Assembly (NCBI RefSeq): GCF_001864895.1
Contig: NZ_MJGO01000023.1
Span: forward strand, 103,651-167,650
Length of the DNA: 64,000 nucleotides
Direction of reading: 5' to 3'
DNA from: Curtobacterium sp. MCBA15_009
GTDB lineage: Bacteria; Actinomycetota; Actinomycetes; Actinomycetales; Microbacteriaceae
Numbering within the stretch: the stretch's first letter is position 1; every line of letters begins with the position of its first letter. A program made the position numbers and the translations under genes. Of this stretch, positions 46,826 to 55,116 are shown piece after piece. The notes below the pieces were generated by a model, which did no database searches, was not told the DNA's origin, and was given only the letters and a program-made list of their open reading frames with translations.

Positions 46826-47380
46826 TCAGAGCGCGTGTTCGAGGTCGTCGAGGAGCGAGCGCCCCGCCGGCCACGCACCGACCCCGCTCGCGACGTTGAC
46901 GTGGCCGAGCGCGCCGACCCGCAGCACCGTCGCACCCAGGGTGCGTGCGAAGGCCGTCGCCCGGTCGACGGAGCAGTACGGGTCGTCGTCGCTCACGACC
47001 ATCCGCGTCGGGACCCGCACGCCGTCGGGCAGCGGTCGCGGGGCGGCGAAGCCCCCTGCGGCCTCCGGGAACCCGGGCGCGGCCGGGTCGGGCGGCGCGA
47101 CCAGGAACGCGCCGGCGGCCGTCCCCGCGGCGGCGGCGGCGAGCCAGTCCGCCACGGCGAGGACGCCGAGGCTGTGCGCGACGAGCACCGGCGGCTCCGG
47201 GCAGGACCGGACGGCACGCGTGATCGCCGCCCGCCAGTCGGCCGGGTCGGGGTCGGTCCACGACGCCGGGTCGATGCGGACGGCACCGGCACCGCGGTCG
47301 TCCTGCCAGACGGACTGCCAGTGCTCCGGGTCGGAGTTCCAGATCCCGGGGACGATCACCCACGGTCGAGGTCTGCGCAC
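46826..47380 (-). CDS. RBBP9/YdeN-type alpha/beta hydrolase
   Basis: A 184-residue small serine hydrolase of the RBBP9/YdeN family. The conserved opening is WVIVPGIWNSDPEHWQSVWQ, the nucleophile is in LVAHSLGVLAVADW (about 67), and the Asp and His of the triad are in VVSDDDPYCSVDRA (about 129) and GALGHVNVASGVGAWP (about 157). The last segment is the typical GHxNxxSGxGxWP family signature. Substrates are unknown. The GTG at 47380 is chosen because TACGCT lies six bases upstream and the fold starts right there; the frame is open for another 49 codons without similarity. Confidence 0.85.
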   Translation of the reverse strand: MRRPRPWVIVPGIWNSDPEHWQSVWQDDRGAGAVRIDPASWTDPDPADWRAAITRAVRSCPEPPVLVAHSLGVLAVADWLAAAAAGTAAGAFLVAPPDPAAPGFPEAAGGFAAPRPLPDGVRVPTRMVVSDDDPYCSVDRATAFARTLGATVLRVGALGHVNVASGVGAWPAGRSLLDDLEHAL

Positions 47381-47386
47381 CGCGAC

Positions 47387-47392
47387 AGCGTA
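47387..47392 (-). promoter_or_regulatory. -10 box TACGCT, leaderless promoter
   Basis: TACGCT, six bases (GTCGCG), then the GTG at 47380. Confidence 0.58.
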
Positions 47393-47411
47393 GCGGCGAC
47401 CGGGCCGGTCG

Positions 47412-48374
47412 TCAGCGCTGGAGCGTCTCGCGCGGGTACTCGCCGAACCGGGACGCGTACGCCGCCGAGAACCGCCCGAGGTGCGCGAAGCCCCACCGCA
47501 CGGCGATGGCCGCCACGGTGGTCTCACCGGCCGAGGAGCGACGGAGCTCCTCGCGCACCCGGTCGAGACGGATGCCCCGGAGCATCGCGTTCGGGGCGGT
47601 GCCCACCTGCCGCTGGAACGCCTGCTGCAGACCGCGGACGCTCAGGCCGACGTACTCGGCGACGTCGGTCGTCGACATCGGGGTGTGCGAGTAGGCGTGC
47701 ATGTACTCGATCGCCTCGCGGACACGGCCGGTCGCGCCCTGGGGCAGGGTCACCTCGGGCGCGAGCACCTGGTGCGGGAAGGTCCGGAGCAGGCTGTGGG
47801 CGGTCGCCCGGGCCGTCTCGGCGAAGGCGAGGGCGGACACCGGGCCGGTCCCGAGCACGGTCGCGGCCGCACGCTGCACCTGGGCGTTCCAGCCGCGGAG
47901 GTCCTCGGGGTCGGGCGCCGCGGTGTGGTCGAAGACCAGCGGACCGGGCTGGGTGCCGTGCACCTCGGCCGCGATGCCCTCGAGGTACGACCGGTCGAAC
48001 TGCACCAGGCTCTGCCGGACGTCCTGCAGGTCGAAGGCGAAGGGTCGTCCGGTCGGGAACATCACCGGGTGGCCGGGGCGCAGCGCGACCTCGTCGCGGC
48101 CGATGTCGATCCGGCCGCCGCCCTCGGTGGTCCAGTTGACGACGTACTCGCCGCCGTCGTCGATCTCGCCCTGCATGCGGGCGTCGAAGCGGGTCGAGCG
48201 GAAGGACATGACGTCGTCCCCGACCACCCGGAACCGGTAGGCGAAGGCCCGGTCGGTCCGGGTCGCGTCGAAGCCGGTCCCCTCGTAGGCGTCCTCGTAC
48301 ATGTGCAGGGCCGCCTCGAGGTCGGCCCCCGACGTCTCGAAGCTGATCCGCGGATCGGCTGGTTCGACTGTCAT
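47412..48374 (-). CDS. AraC-family transcriptional regulator
   Basis: A 320-residue regulator. The N-terminal 200 residues resemble the cupin-like AraC-binding-like domain (PF14525), with YRFRVVGDDVMSFRSTRF and a PGHPVMFPTGRPF segment. The C-terminal AraC/XylS DNA-binding domain (about 218-318) has two helix-turn-helices, STTDVAEYVGLSVRGLQQAF and TTVAAIAVRWGFAHLGRFSA, ending with YASRFGEYPRETL. The ligand and targets are unknown; its neighbours are a small hydrolase and the anti-sigma pair. The ATG at 48374 fits family length. The frame is open to 48845 without similarity. Confidence 0.88.
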   Translation of the reverse strand: MTVEPADPRISFETSGADLEAALHMYEDAYEGTGFDATRTDRAFAYRFRVVGDDVMSFRSTRFDARMQGEIDDGGEYVVNWTTEGGGRIDIGRDEVALRPGHPVMFPTGRPFAFDLQDVRQSLVQFDRSYLEGIAAEVHGTQPGPLVFDHTAAPDPEDLRGWNAQVQRAAATVLGTGPVSALAFAETARATAHSLLRTFPHQVLAPEVTLPQGATGRVREAIEYMHAYSHTPMSTTDVAEYVGLSVRGLQQAFQRQVGTAPNAMLRGIRLDRVREELRRSSAGETTVAAIAVRWGFAHLGRFSAAYASRFGEYPRETLQR

Positions 48375-48469
48375 CGTGCGAATCGTGACACGGCGGTCGT
48401 CATCGGCGGGAATCGGCGCCGTCGTGGTGCGGGAAACGGCCCCGTCGTTGCGCGTCGCGGACAACCCGG

Positions 48470-48886
48470 TCAGCGACGGGCACGCGCCACCGTCCAGCGG
48501 TTGCGGTCGTCGACGCGCTCGTAGCGCAGGTCGTCGACGACCATGCGCACCAGGGCGAGCCCGCGACCGCTCTCGGCGAGGTCCTCCGGCAGCCGTGCCG
48601 CGTCCGGGTCGACCGTCGCGGGCGAGCCGTCGTCCGACAGCAGCGCGTCGACCCGGTCGTCCCCGATCGCGAGCCGGAGCTGGCAGGAGACGCCGTGCTC
48701 GTGCGCGCCGTGCTCGATGACGTTCGAGGTGAGTTCGACGAGCGCGAGTTCGAGTGCCATACGGTCCTCGGCGGAGACCGTCGGTTCGCGGTCCCAGACC
48801 CCGGAGAGGAACGTGTGGACCGCGGACACGTCGTCCGGCGGGCACGCGAGCTCGAGCAGGTGCTCGCCGGTCGTCACCGTGCTCAC
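48470..48886 (-). CDS. ATP-binding anti-sigma regulatory kinase (RsbW-like)
   Basis: A 138-residue GHKL-fold protein like RsbW/SpoIIAB, which bind sigma factors or phosphorylate STAS antagonists. The N-box ALVELTSNVIEHG (about 52-64), with the Mg/ATP asparagine, is clear. The G1-like DALLSDDGSPAT (about 86) and G2-like ESGRGLALVRMVVDDL (about 112-127) follow. GTG at 48886 overlaps the STAS gene's stop by four bases, so the two are translated together. No sigma factor gene is adjacent; the targets must lie elsewhere. Confidence 0.87.
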   Translation of the reverse strand: MSTVTTGEHLLELACPPDDVSAVHTFLSGVWDREPTVSAEDRMALELALVELTSNVIEHGAHEHGVSCQLRLAIGDDRVDALLSDDGSPATVDPDAARLPEDLAESGRGLALVRMVVDDLRYERVDDRNRWTVARARR

Positions 48887-49218
48887 CAGCCGACGACCGC
48901 GGCGTCCCCGTCCGGGTACGTGCGCAGGATCTTGTCGATGTTCGAGAGCTTCAGGACCATCTGCACCTGCTCGGACGGTGCGGCGAGTCGGAGGTCGCCG
49001 CCGGCCTGCCGAGCGGTCTTCAGGCTGCCGACGAGCGCGCCGAGGCCGGACGAGTCCATGAACTCGACGGCGGAGAGCTCGACCACGATCCGTGCGCGGC
49101 CGTTGCCGACCACCTGGGCGACGGTCTCGCGGAACGACGGCGCTGACACCATGTTGAGCCGTCCGCTGCACTCCAGGACGGCGGTGTCGGTCTCCGCCTC
49201 GTGTACGACGATGTCCAT
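48883..49218 (-). CDS. STAS-domain anti-sigma factor antagonist
   Basis: A 111-residue STAS protein like SpoIIAA/RsbV. The phosphorylation motif VEFMDSSGLGALVGSL (about 52-67) retains the serine after Asp. Phosphorylation by the partner kinase would control release of a sigma factor. It begins MDIVVHEAETDTAVLE at 49218; fourteen upstream codons are open but carry no conserved sequence. It is followed, with overlap, by the RsbW-like gene. Confidence 0.9.
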   Translation of the reverse strand: MDIVVHEAETDTAVLECSGRLNMVSAPSFRETVAQVVGNGRARIVVELSAVEFMDSSGLGALVGSLKTARQAGGDLRLAAPSEQVQMVLKLSNIDKILRTYPDGDAAVVGW

Positions 49219-49278
49219 GCCGTGTGGTCCCCTCGTGTCGGTTCGCCTTGCACCATGCAACCTACCGGTTCGTCACCG

Positions 49279-50484
49279 TCAGGTCCGCCCGGCGTGCCGC
49301 CGCGTCGCGGTGACCTGCACCACCACGGCGGCCGCCATGAGCGCCGCCATGACCCCGCCCATCGCCAGCGCCGTGCCGCCGAGCGCGCCCGCGAGCGGAG
49401 TGCCGAGGCCGCCGATGCCGAAGGTGAGGCCGCCCTGCAGGGCCGCGGCGGTCCCCGGGTGCGCCGCGCCGACGTGCTGCGTCCGGGTCATCGCCGCAGG
49501 CAGCACGAAGCCCCACGCCGCCGTGACGACCGCGAGGGCGCACCACACCACGACCGGGCCGGCGCCGGTCCACGCCGCGACGAGCACCCCCGTGGCACCC
49601 GTCGTGCCGACCACCAGGCCGGCGGTGAGCAGGGCGTCCTCGGAGAACCGCCCGACGACCCGCCGGAACACCAGGGTGGTGACGACCATCATCGATGCGT
49701 TCGTCGCGAACACGAGCGTGTACCCGCCCTCGGAGAACCCGAACTCCGTCTGGAACACGAACGAGCTCGTGGCGATGTAGGCGAAGAACCCCACCGTGGA
49801 CAGCACGCCGCTGAGCACGTAGGCGCGGAACCGTGGGATGCCGAGCAGCTCGCGGATCCGTCGACCGTTCGCGGCAAACCCGGCGCCCCCGCGGCGCTCG
49901 GCGGGCAGGGTCTCGTGGAACCGCAGCACCACGATCGCGCACAGCAGCAGCCCGAGGGCGGCGAGCACGACGAACATGAGCCGCCAGGTGCCGACCGTCA
50001 GCACCGCTCCCCCGGCCAGCGGCGCCACCACGGGCCCGATGGCGTTGATCGCGGCGAGGGTGCCGAACACCCGCGCCATCCGCGTCCCGCTCGCCACGTC
50101 GGACACCATCGCGCGACCCGCCACCGCACCGGCGGCACCGCCGAGCCCCTGCGCGATGCGCGCGAGGACGAGCACGACGACGTCCGGGGCGAGGGCGCAC
50201 GCCACCGACGCCGCGGCGAACACCGCGGTCCCGACGACGAGCATCGGGCGTCGGCCGACGCCGTCGCTCACCGGGCCGACGAGCAGCTGCCCGACCGCGA
50301 ACGCCACGAGGAAGGCGGTCAGCGAGAGCTGCACGGTGCCCGGCGTCGTGCCGAGGTCGCGCGCGATGGCGGGCAGTGCCGGGATGTACATGTCCGTGGC
50401 GAACGGCGACACACCGACGACGAGCGCGAGCGGCACGATCGGCGGCAGCGTCGTCGTGGTCCTCCGCTGGCGCCCCGTCGTCAC
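49279..50484 (-). CDS. Bcr/CflA-type multidrug efflux MFS transporter
   Basis: A 401-residue drug:H+ antiporter with twelve transmembrane helices. The opening SPFATDMYIPALPAIARDLG is the hallmark of the Bcr/CflA subgroup. Motif A between helices 2 and 3 reads GPVSDGVGRRPMLVVG, and motif C in helix 5 includes INAIGPVVAPLAGG. It probably exports antibiotics or metabolites, as related proteins do (bicyclomycin, chloramphenicol), but the actual substrate is unknown. GTG at 50484 lies seven bases after TAGCGT. Confidence 0.9.
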   Translation of the reverse strand: MTTGRQRRTTTTLPPIVPLALVVGVSPFATDMYIPALPAIARDLGTTPGTVQLSLTAFLVAFAVGQLLVGPVSDGVGRRPMLVVGTAVFAAASVACALAPDVVVLVLARIAQGLGGAAGAVAGRAMVSDVASGTRMARVFGTLAAINAIGPVVAPLAGGAVLTVGTWRLMFVVLAALGLLLCAIVVLRFHETLPAERRGGAGFAANGRRIRELLGIPRFRAYVLSGVLSTVGFFAYIATSSFVFQTEFGFSEGGYTLVFATNASMMVVTTLVFRRVVGRFSEDALLTAGLVVGTTGATGVLVAAWTGAGPVVVWCALAVVTAAWGFVLPAAMTRTQHVGAAHPGTAAALQGGLTFGIGGLGTPLAGALGGTALAMGGVMAALMAAAVVVQVTATRRHAGRT

Positions 50485-50491
50485 GACCGCC

Positions 50492-50497
50492 ACGCTA
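50492..50497 (-). promoter_or_regulatory. -10 box TAGCGT, leaderless promoter of the efflux gene
   Basis: TAGCGT is separated by seven bases (GGCGGTC) from the GTG at 50484. Confidence 0.5.
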
Positions 50498-50559
50498 CGC
50501 GGACCGGGGCGGACCGTCACGTGCGCGTCGTCCGCGCGTGCCCGGGACGCGCGCCGAGG

Positions 50560-50603
50560 CGGACGGGAGGGACGGCGGCCGGCCGCACCGGGCCTCCCGT
50601 CCG
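50560..50603 (-). terminator. Terminator hairpin after ppc
   Basis: The arms CGGACGGGAGG and CCTCCCGTCCG form an 11-bp stem, and the 22-base interior contains a further GGCCGGCC palindrome. It lies 37 bases past the ppc stop and belongs to the GGAGGC/GCCTCC family. Confidence 0.7.
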
Positions 50604-50639
50604 ACGCACGCGGTGCACGCGACCCGGGCGGCGGACGCG

Positions 50640-53297
50640 TCAGCCGGTGTTCTGCAGACCGGCTGCGATGCCGTTGACCGTGAGCAGGAGCAGCCGGTGG
50701 TCGGCGTCCGTCGGGTCGGTGCTGCCGGTGGTGCGGATCGACCGCAGCGCACGGAGCTGCAGGTGCGACAGTGCGTCGACGTACGGGCTGCGCAGGCGGA
50801 CGGCCCGCGCCAGCACCGGACGGTCTGCCAGCACGTCGCTGCCACCGGAGACGCGGAGCACCCAGTCGCGGGTGCGGAGCATCTCGTCGAGGACCGCGGC
50901 GGCGAGGTCGTCGCGGTCCGCGAGCTCGAGGTAGCGGCGCGCGATGTGCTCGTCGGTCTTGGCGAGCGACATCTCGACGTTGCGGATCATCGCGGCGAAC
51001 AGCGGCCAGTCGCGGTAGGCGGCGCGCAGGGCCTCGACGTCGCCGACGGACTCGAGCGCGGAACCGAGGCCGTACCAGCCGGCGAGGTTGATGCGCGCCT
51101 GCGTCCAGGAGAACACCCACGGGATCGCGCGGAGGTCCTCGAGGGACTCGACGCTCAGCCCGCGTCGGGCGGGGCGGGAGCCGAGCGGGAGCAGACCGAT
51201 CTCCTCCATCGGGGTGACCCGGGCGAACCAGGGCGCGAACCCGTCCGCCTTGACCAGCCCGTAGAACGCCTCGCGCGAGACGTCGTCGAGCCGCTGCGCG
51301 AGGTCGGCGAAGCGCTGCGCCGCCTGCTCGGTGTGGGACTCGTTCGACGGCGACGACGCGAACAGCGTCGCCGAGGCCATCTGCTCGAGGTGGCGGGCGG
51401 CGATGTCCTGGTCGCCGTACTGGGCGAAGATGACCTCGCCCTGCTCGGTGAGCTTGAGCCGTCCGTCGATCGACCCCGGCGGCTGCGCGAGCACGGCCTC
51501 GTTCGCCGGACCGCCTCCGCGGCCGAGCGAGCCGCCACGGCCGTGGAACAGCGTGAGCTCGACGTCGTTGTCGCGGGCCCAGTCCGCGATCCGCGCCTGC
51601 GCGTCGTACAGCGCCAGGTTCGCGGAGACCGGGCCGACGTCCTTCGAGGAGTCGGAGTAGCCGAGCATGACCTCGAGGCGACGGCCGGTCGCGGCGAGGC
51701 GGCGCTGGAACGCCTCGGTGCGGACGGCCTCGTCGAGGATGTCGACGCTGGCGTGCAGGTCGGCGAAGGTCTCGAACAGCGGGATGACGTCGAGGACGGG
51801 CGCCGCCTCGACCGAACCGAGCGCGGCGACGGCGAGCTCGTGCACGTTCGCCAGGTCGGCCGGCGACTGCGTGAAGGACACGATGTACCGGCTGGCCGCA
51901 CGGACGCCGAACCGGGCCTGCAGCGCGGCGATGGTCCGGAAGACCGCGAGGACCTCTTCCGTGGTCTCGCTGCGGGCTCCCCCGGCGCGGATCTCGGCGA
52001 GGGCGGTCCGGTGCACCTGCGAGTGCTGCCGGACCTCGAGCTCGGCGAGGTGGAAGCCGAAGGTCTCGACCTGCCAGATGAGGTTCTGCAGCTCGCCGTT
52101 CGCCGGCCGGGAGGCGCCCGCGTGCACCAGGGAGGTCTGGATGGTGCGCAGGTCGGTGAGGAGCGCTTCCGGGCCCGGGTAGGCGAGCGGCGTCTCGCCG
52201 AGGCGGGTCGCGTCGATGCGCGCAGCGGCGAAGAGCAGCGCGCGACGGTGGGTCTCGTTCGGCGCGCGGATGCCGATGCGCTCCGCGATGCCCGGGTCGA
52301 GGGACTCCTGCGCGGCGACGAGCGCGGTCAGGCCGGCGTCGGCCGGGGTCTCGTTCGCGTCGAGCGTCAGGGTGCTGCCGATGCGGGTGGCGGCGCGGGC
52401 GAGCCCGAGCAGGATGTGCTCGGCAGCGATCTCGGCGGCCTGGCGGGTGACGTCGGCGGTGACGTGCGGGTTGCCGTCGCGGTCGCCGCCGATCCACGTG
52501 CCGAAGCGGACGAACGCCGGGGCGGTGACCGGCACGCGGCCGGCGTCGTCGCCCTGCAGCCGGTCGTCGAGCAGGCGGTACACCTGCGGCACGATCTCGA
52601 ACAGGGTCTGGTCGAAGACGCTCATCGCGGTGCGGACCTCGTCGAGCGGGGTCGGCCGCGTGGTGCGGAGCGGCGAGGTGCGCAGGAGGGTGGTGATCTC
52701 CTCGAGCAGCCGACGCTCGTTCTCCGCGCGGGCGGTGGCGTTGCGCGCCCGGTCCCGCTCGTCGATGAGATCACTGATGCGCCGGACGCCGGTCGTCACC
52801 GCGCGACGGCGCGCCTCGGTCGGGTGCGCCGTGAGCACGGGGTGGAAGCGCAGGGTCCGCAGCCGCTCGGCGGCCTCGGCCTCGCCGACCTCGGCCACGA
52901 GCTGTGCGTAGGTCGCGGGGAACGAGTCACCGGCGTGCCCGCCGTCGTCGCCGCGCTGCCGGAGGACGCGCACCCGGTGGTGCTCCTCGGCCAGGTTCGT
53001 GAGGTGGAAGTACGTCGTGAACGCCTGCGCGACCGCCTCGGCCCGTTCGGCCGACATCGCGGACACCAGGGCCTCGGCGCGGGCGGCGCCGTCGGCGTGG
53101 TCGCCCTCGTAGGCGTCGATGACGGCGGCGCGTAGCGTCTCGACGTCGGAGAGCAGTTCGTCGCCGCCGTTCTCGCGCAGCACGCGTCCGAGCAGGTTGC
53201 CGAGGTACCGCACGTCGGCGCGCAGGTCGCTGTCGACCGCCCCGCTGACGTCGTCCCGCGCACGCTCGTGGCGCGCGGATCCGTCGATCGCCGTCAT
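50640..53297 (-). CDS. ppc: Phosphoenolpyruvate carboxylase
   Basis: It carboxylates PEP to oxaloacetate, replenishing the TCA cycle. The 885-residue enzyme has the catalytic histidine in HPVLTAHPTEARRRAV (about 157) and the glycine-rich second motif MLGYSDSSKDVGPVSAN (about 545). The arginine-bearing HGRGGSLGRGGGP is near 580, and the conserved C-terminus NGIAAGLQNTG carries the effector-site tail. Length is in the usual bacterial range. The ATG at 53297 follows GGAGAGGA. It is divergent from the siderophore-interacting gene with 200 bases between starts. Confidence 0.97.
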   Translation of the reverse strand: MTAIDGSARHERARDDVSGAVDSDLRADVRYLGNLLGRVLRENGGDELLSDVETLRAAVIDAYEGDHADGAARAEALVSAMSAERAEAVAQAFTTYFHLTNLAEEHHRVRVLRQRGDDGGHAGDSFPATYAQLVAEVGEAEAAERLRTLRFHPVLTAHPTEARRRAVTTGVRRISDLIDERDRARNATARAENERRLLEEITTLLRTSPLRTTRPTPLDEVRTAMSVFDQTLFEIVPQVYRLLDDRLQGDDAGRVPVTAPAFVRFGTWIGGDRDGNPHVTADVTRQAAEIAAEHILLGLARAATRIGSTLTLDANETPADAGLTALVAAQESLDPGIAERIGIRAPNETHRRALLFAAARIDATRLGETPLAYPGPEALLTDLRTIQTSLVHAGASRPANGELQNLIWQVETFGFHLAELEVRQHSQVHRTALAEIRAGGARSETTEEVLAVFRTIAALQARFGVRAASRYIVSFTQSPADLANVHELAVAALGSVEAAPVLDVIPLFETFADLHASVDILDEAVRTEAFQRRLAATGRRLEVMLGYSDSSKDVGPVSANLALYDAQARIADWARDNDVELTLFHGRGGSLGRGGGPANEAVLAQPPGSIDGRLKLTEQGEVIFAQYGDQDIAARHLEQMASATLFASSPSNESHTEQAAQRFADLAQRLDDVSREAFYGLVKADGFAPWFARVTPMEEIGLLPLGSRPARRGLSVESLEDLRAIPWVFSWTQARINLAGWYGLGSALESVGDVEALRAAYRDWPLFAAMIRNVEMSLAKTDEHIARRYLELADRDDLAAAVLDEMLRTRDWVLRVSGGSDVLADRPVLARAVRLRSPYVDALSHLQLRALRSIRTTGSTDPTDADHRLLLLTVNGIAAGLQNTG

Positions 53298-53497
53298 GGA
53301 GTCCTCTCCGGGTCTGCCGGGAACGCGTCCCGGGTCCCGAGCAGCGTAGCGGCCTCCGCGGACGCGTGACGACGACCGTCCGGACGGACCGCGGCCGGGC
53401 GTCGAGGGTGACGGCCGACGGCGCGCACGACCGTGGTGTGCTCGTCGCCGCAGGGCACACAGCGGATGCCGACCGAGTGGGAGGAAGCTCGGCTCCG

Positions 53498-54343
53498 ATG
53501 AGCGCGAAACCCAAACGTCCCCAGCACGTCTTCGTCGTCGACCGCACCGAACGGCTCTCGCCGCACATGGTGCGCGTGCACCTGGGCGGCCCCGCCTTCG
53601 ACGACTTCGTGGCCGCCGCCGACCCGGGGAACCTCGCCGCCACGGACAAGTACGTCAAGCTCCTGGTGGCGAAGCCCGGACTCGGCCTCGAGCCGCCCTT
53701 CGACCTCGACGCGCTGCGCGAGACCCTGCCGAAGCAGGACCGTCCGTCGCGCCGCACCTACACCGTGCGCTCGGTCGACCACGACGCCCGCACGATCGCG
53801 ATCGACTTCGTCGTGCACGGGGACCAGGGCCTCGCCGGTCCCTGGGCCGCCGCGGCCCGCCCCGGCGACCGTCTCGCCCTCTCGGGCCCCGGCGGCGGCT
53901 ACGCCCCGAGCGCCGACCCCGCGGTCACGCACGTGCTGCTCGGCGACGACAGCGCCCTGCCGGCGATCTCCGCCGCGCTCGAGGCCATGCCCGACTCCGC
54001 CACGGGCGTCGCCCTGGTCGAGGTCGCCGGGCCGGCCGACGAGCAGCAGGTCGCGCACCCGCCCGGGGTCGACCTGCGGTGGCTGCACCGCGACGCCACC
54101 GGCGCCGCGCCGGGCACGCTCCTGCTGGAGGCCGCCCGCTCGCTGGAGCGCGCCTCCCGGCCGGTGCAGGTCTTCGCGCACGGCGAGCGGACCGCGATGA
54201 AGGCGATCCGTCGGCTGCTGCAGGACGACTGGGGACTCGAGAAGTCCGAGATGTCGCTGTCGGCCTACTGGGCGCTCGGCCGGGCCGAGGACCGCTTCCA
54301 GGAGGAGAAGCGCGAACCCGTGGGCGTCATCTTCACGGACTGA
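53498..54343 (+). CDS. Siderophore-interacting FAD-binding protein
   Basis: A 281-residue protein of the SIP/ViuB family, ferric-siderophore reductases that release iron in the cytoplasm. The FAD-binding motif RRTYTVRSVDHDARTI (about 86) has the RxYTxR signature. A GPGGGY turn and LGDDSALPAISAALEA (about 146) follow, and the diagnostic C-terminal stretch includes SLSAYWALGRAEDRFQEEK. The ATG at 53498 follows GAGGAAG. The longer open frame upstream lacks similarity. No siderophore transport gene is next to it, so iron regulation is not visible here. Confidence 0.9.
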   Translation: MSAKPKRPQHVFVVDRTERLSPHMVRVHLGGPAFDDFVAAADPGNLAATDKYVKLLVAKPGLGLEPPFDLDALRETLPKQDRPSRRTYTVRSVDHDARTIAIDFVVHGDQGLAGPWAAAARPGDRLALSGPGGGYAPSADPAVTHVLLGDDSALPAISAALEAMPDSATGVALVEVAGPADEQQVAHPPGVDLRWLHRDATGAAPGTLLLEAARSLERASRPVQVFAHGERTAMKAIRRLLQDDWGLEKSEMSLSAYWALGRAEDRFQEEKREPVGVIFTD

Positions 54344-54390
54344 CCGCCGCGGTCCGGTCGGGAGGCCCGTCCCGCGTCGGTGGGTCGGGT

Positions 54391-54396
54391 TAACGT
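54391..54396 (+). promoter_or_regulatory. -10 box TAACGT, leaderless promoter
   Basis: TAACGT is followed by seven bases and ATG at 54404. Confidence 0.5.
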
Positions 54397-54403
54397 TCCC
54401 GGC

Positions 54404-54970
54404 ATGGTCGCCTCCACGTGCTGTGTGCCCGGGTGCCGGAGCACGTCCGCCCCGGCGCTCGGCGGCGTCCCGCTGTGCGCGGGACACGTCGCGCTCGTCG
54501 CGGACCTCGCCGCCGAGCACACCGGCGTCGAGGACCTGCTGCCCGGCCCGTGCCCGGTCTGCGGTGCACGGGTCGGCGTGCGGTACCCGTCCGGTGCGGT
54601 GTGCTCGACGTGCGAGTGGCGCTGGGGCGACGTGCCGGACGGCGACCTCGCTCCCCCGCGCGTCGACGTCGTCTACTACCTGCGGATGCGGGACGACTTC
54701 GGCGACCGCATCAAGATCGGCACGACGACGAACCCGCGGCAGCGGCTCGCGGCGATCCCGCACCAGGAGCTCCTCGGGTTCGAGCGCGGCGACCGCACGC
54801 TCGAGCGCCGACGCCACGCCCGCTTCGCGGCGACGCGCTACCCGCGCACGGAGTGGTTCCGGGTGACGCCCGAGCTGCTCGCGCACGTCGAACGGGTCGC
54901 CGCCGGGGTGTCCGATCCGTGGGAGCTGCACGCCCGGTGGACGAGCGAGGCGCTCGCGCTGCGGGGCTGA
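54404..54970 (+). CDS. T5orf172 (GIY-YIG-related) protein with N-terminal zinc knuckles
   Basis: A 188-residue protein. The N-terminal 75 residues hold paired cysteines (CCVPGC, CAGH, CPVCG, CSTCEW) that could bind one or two zinc ions. The C-terminal half (about 85-175) begins VVYYLRMRDDFGDRIKIGTT, with NPRQRLAAIPHQE, an HARF and an EWF; this is the T5orf172/MUG113 pattern, a relative of GIY-YIG nucleases in phage and bacterial proteins. The role could be nucleic-acid cleavage or binding. It is a single gene, with no toxin or restriction partner nearby. The ATG at 54404 fits the leaderless spacing. Confidence 0.75.
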   Translation: MVASTCCVPGCRSTSAPALGGVPLCAGHVALVADLAAEHTGVEDLLPGPCPVCGARVGVRYPSGAVCSTCEWRWGDVPDGDLAPPRVDVVYYLRMRDDFGDRIKIGTTTNPRQRLAAIPHQELLGFERGDRTLERRRHARFAATRYPRTEWFRVTPELLAHVERVAAGVSDPWELHARWTSEALALRG

Positions 54971-55116
54971 CGGACGGCGCGGTGCGGTGCGCGCTGTGGT
55001 GCGGTGCGGGCACTTCGTTCGGCGTGGTGCGGCTGCGGTTCGCCGAGTGAGCAGAAAAGGACGGGTCCGGGGCGTGGACTCGACGTCTTCTGCTCACTCG
55101 GTGACGGCGCTGCCCG

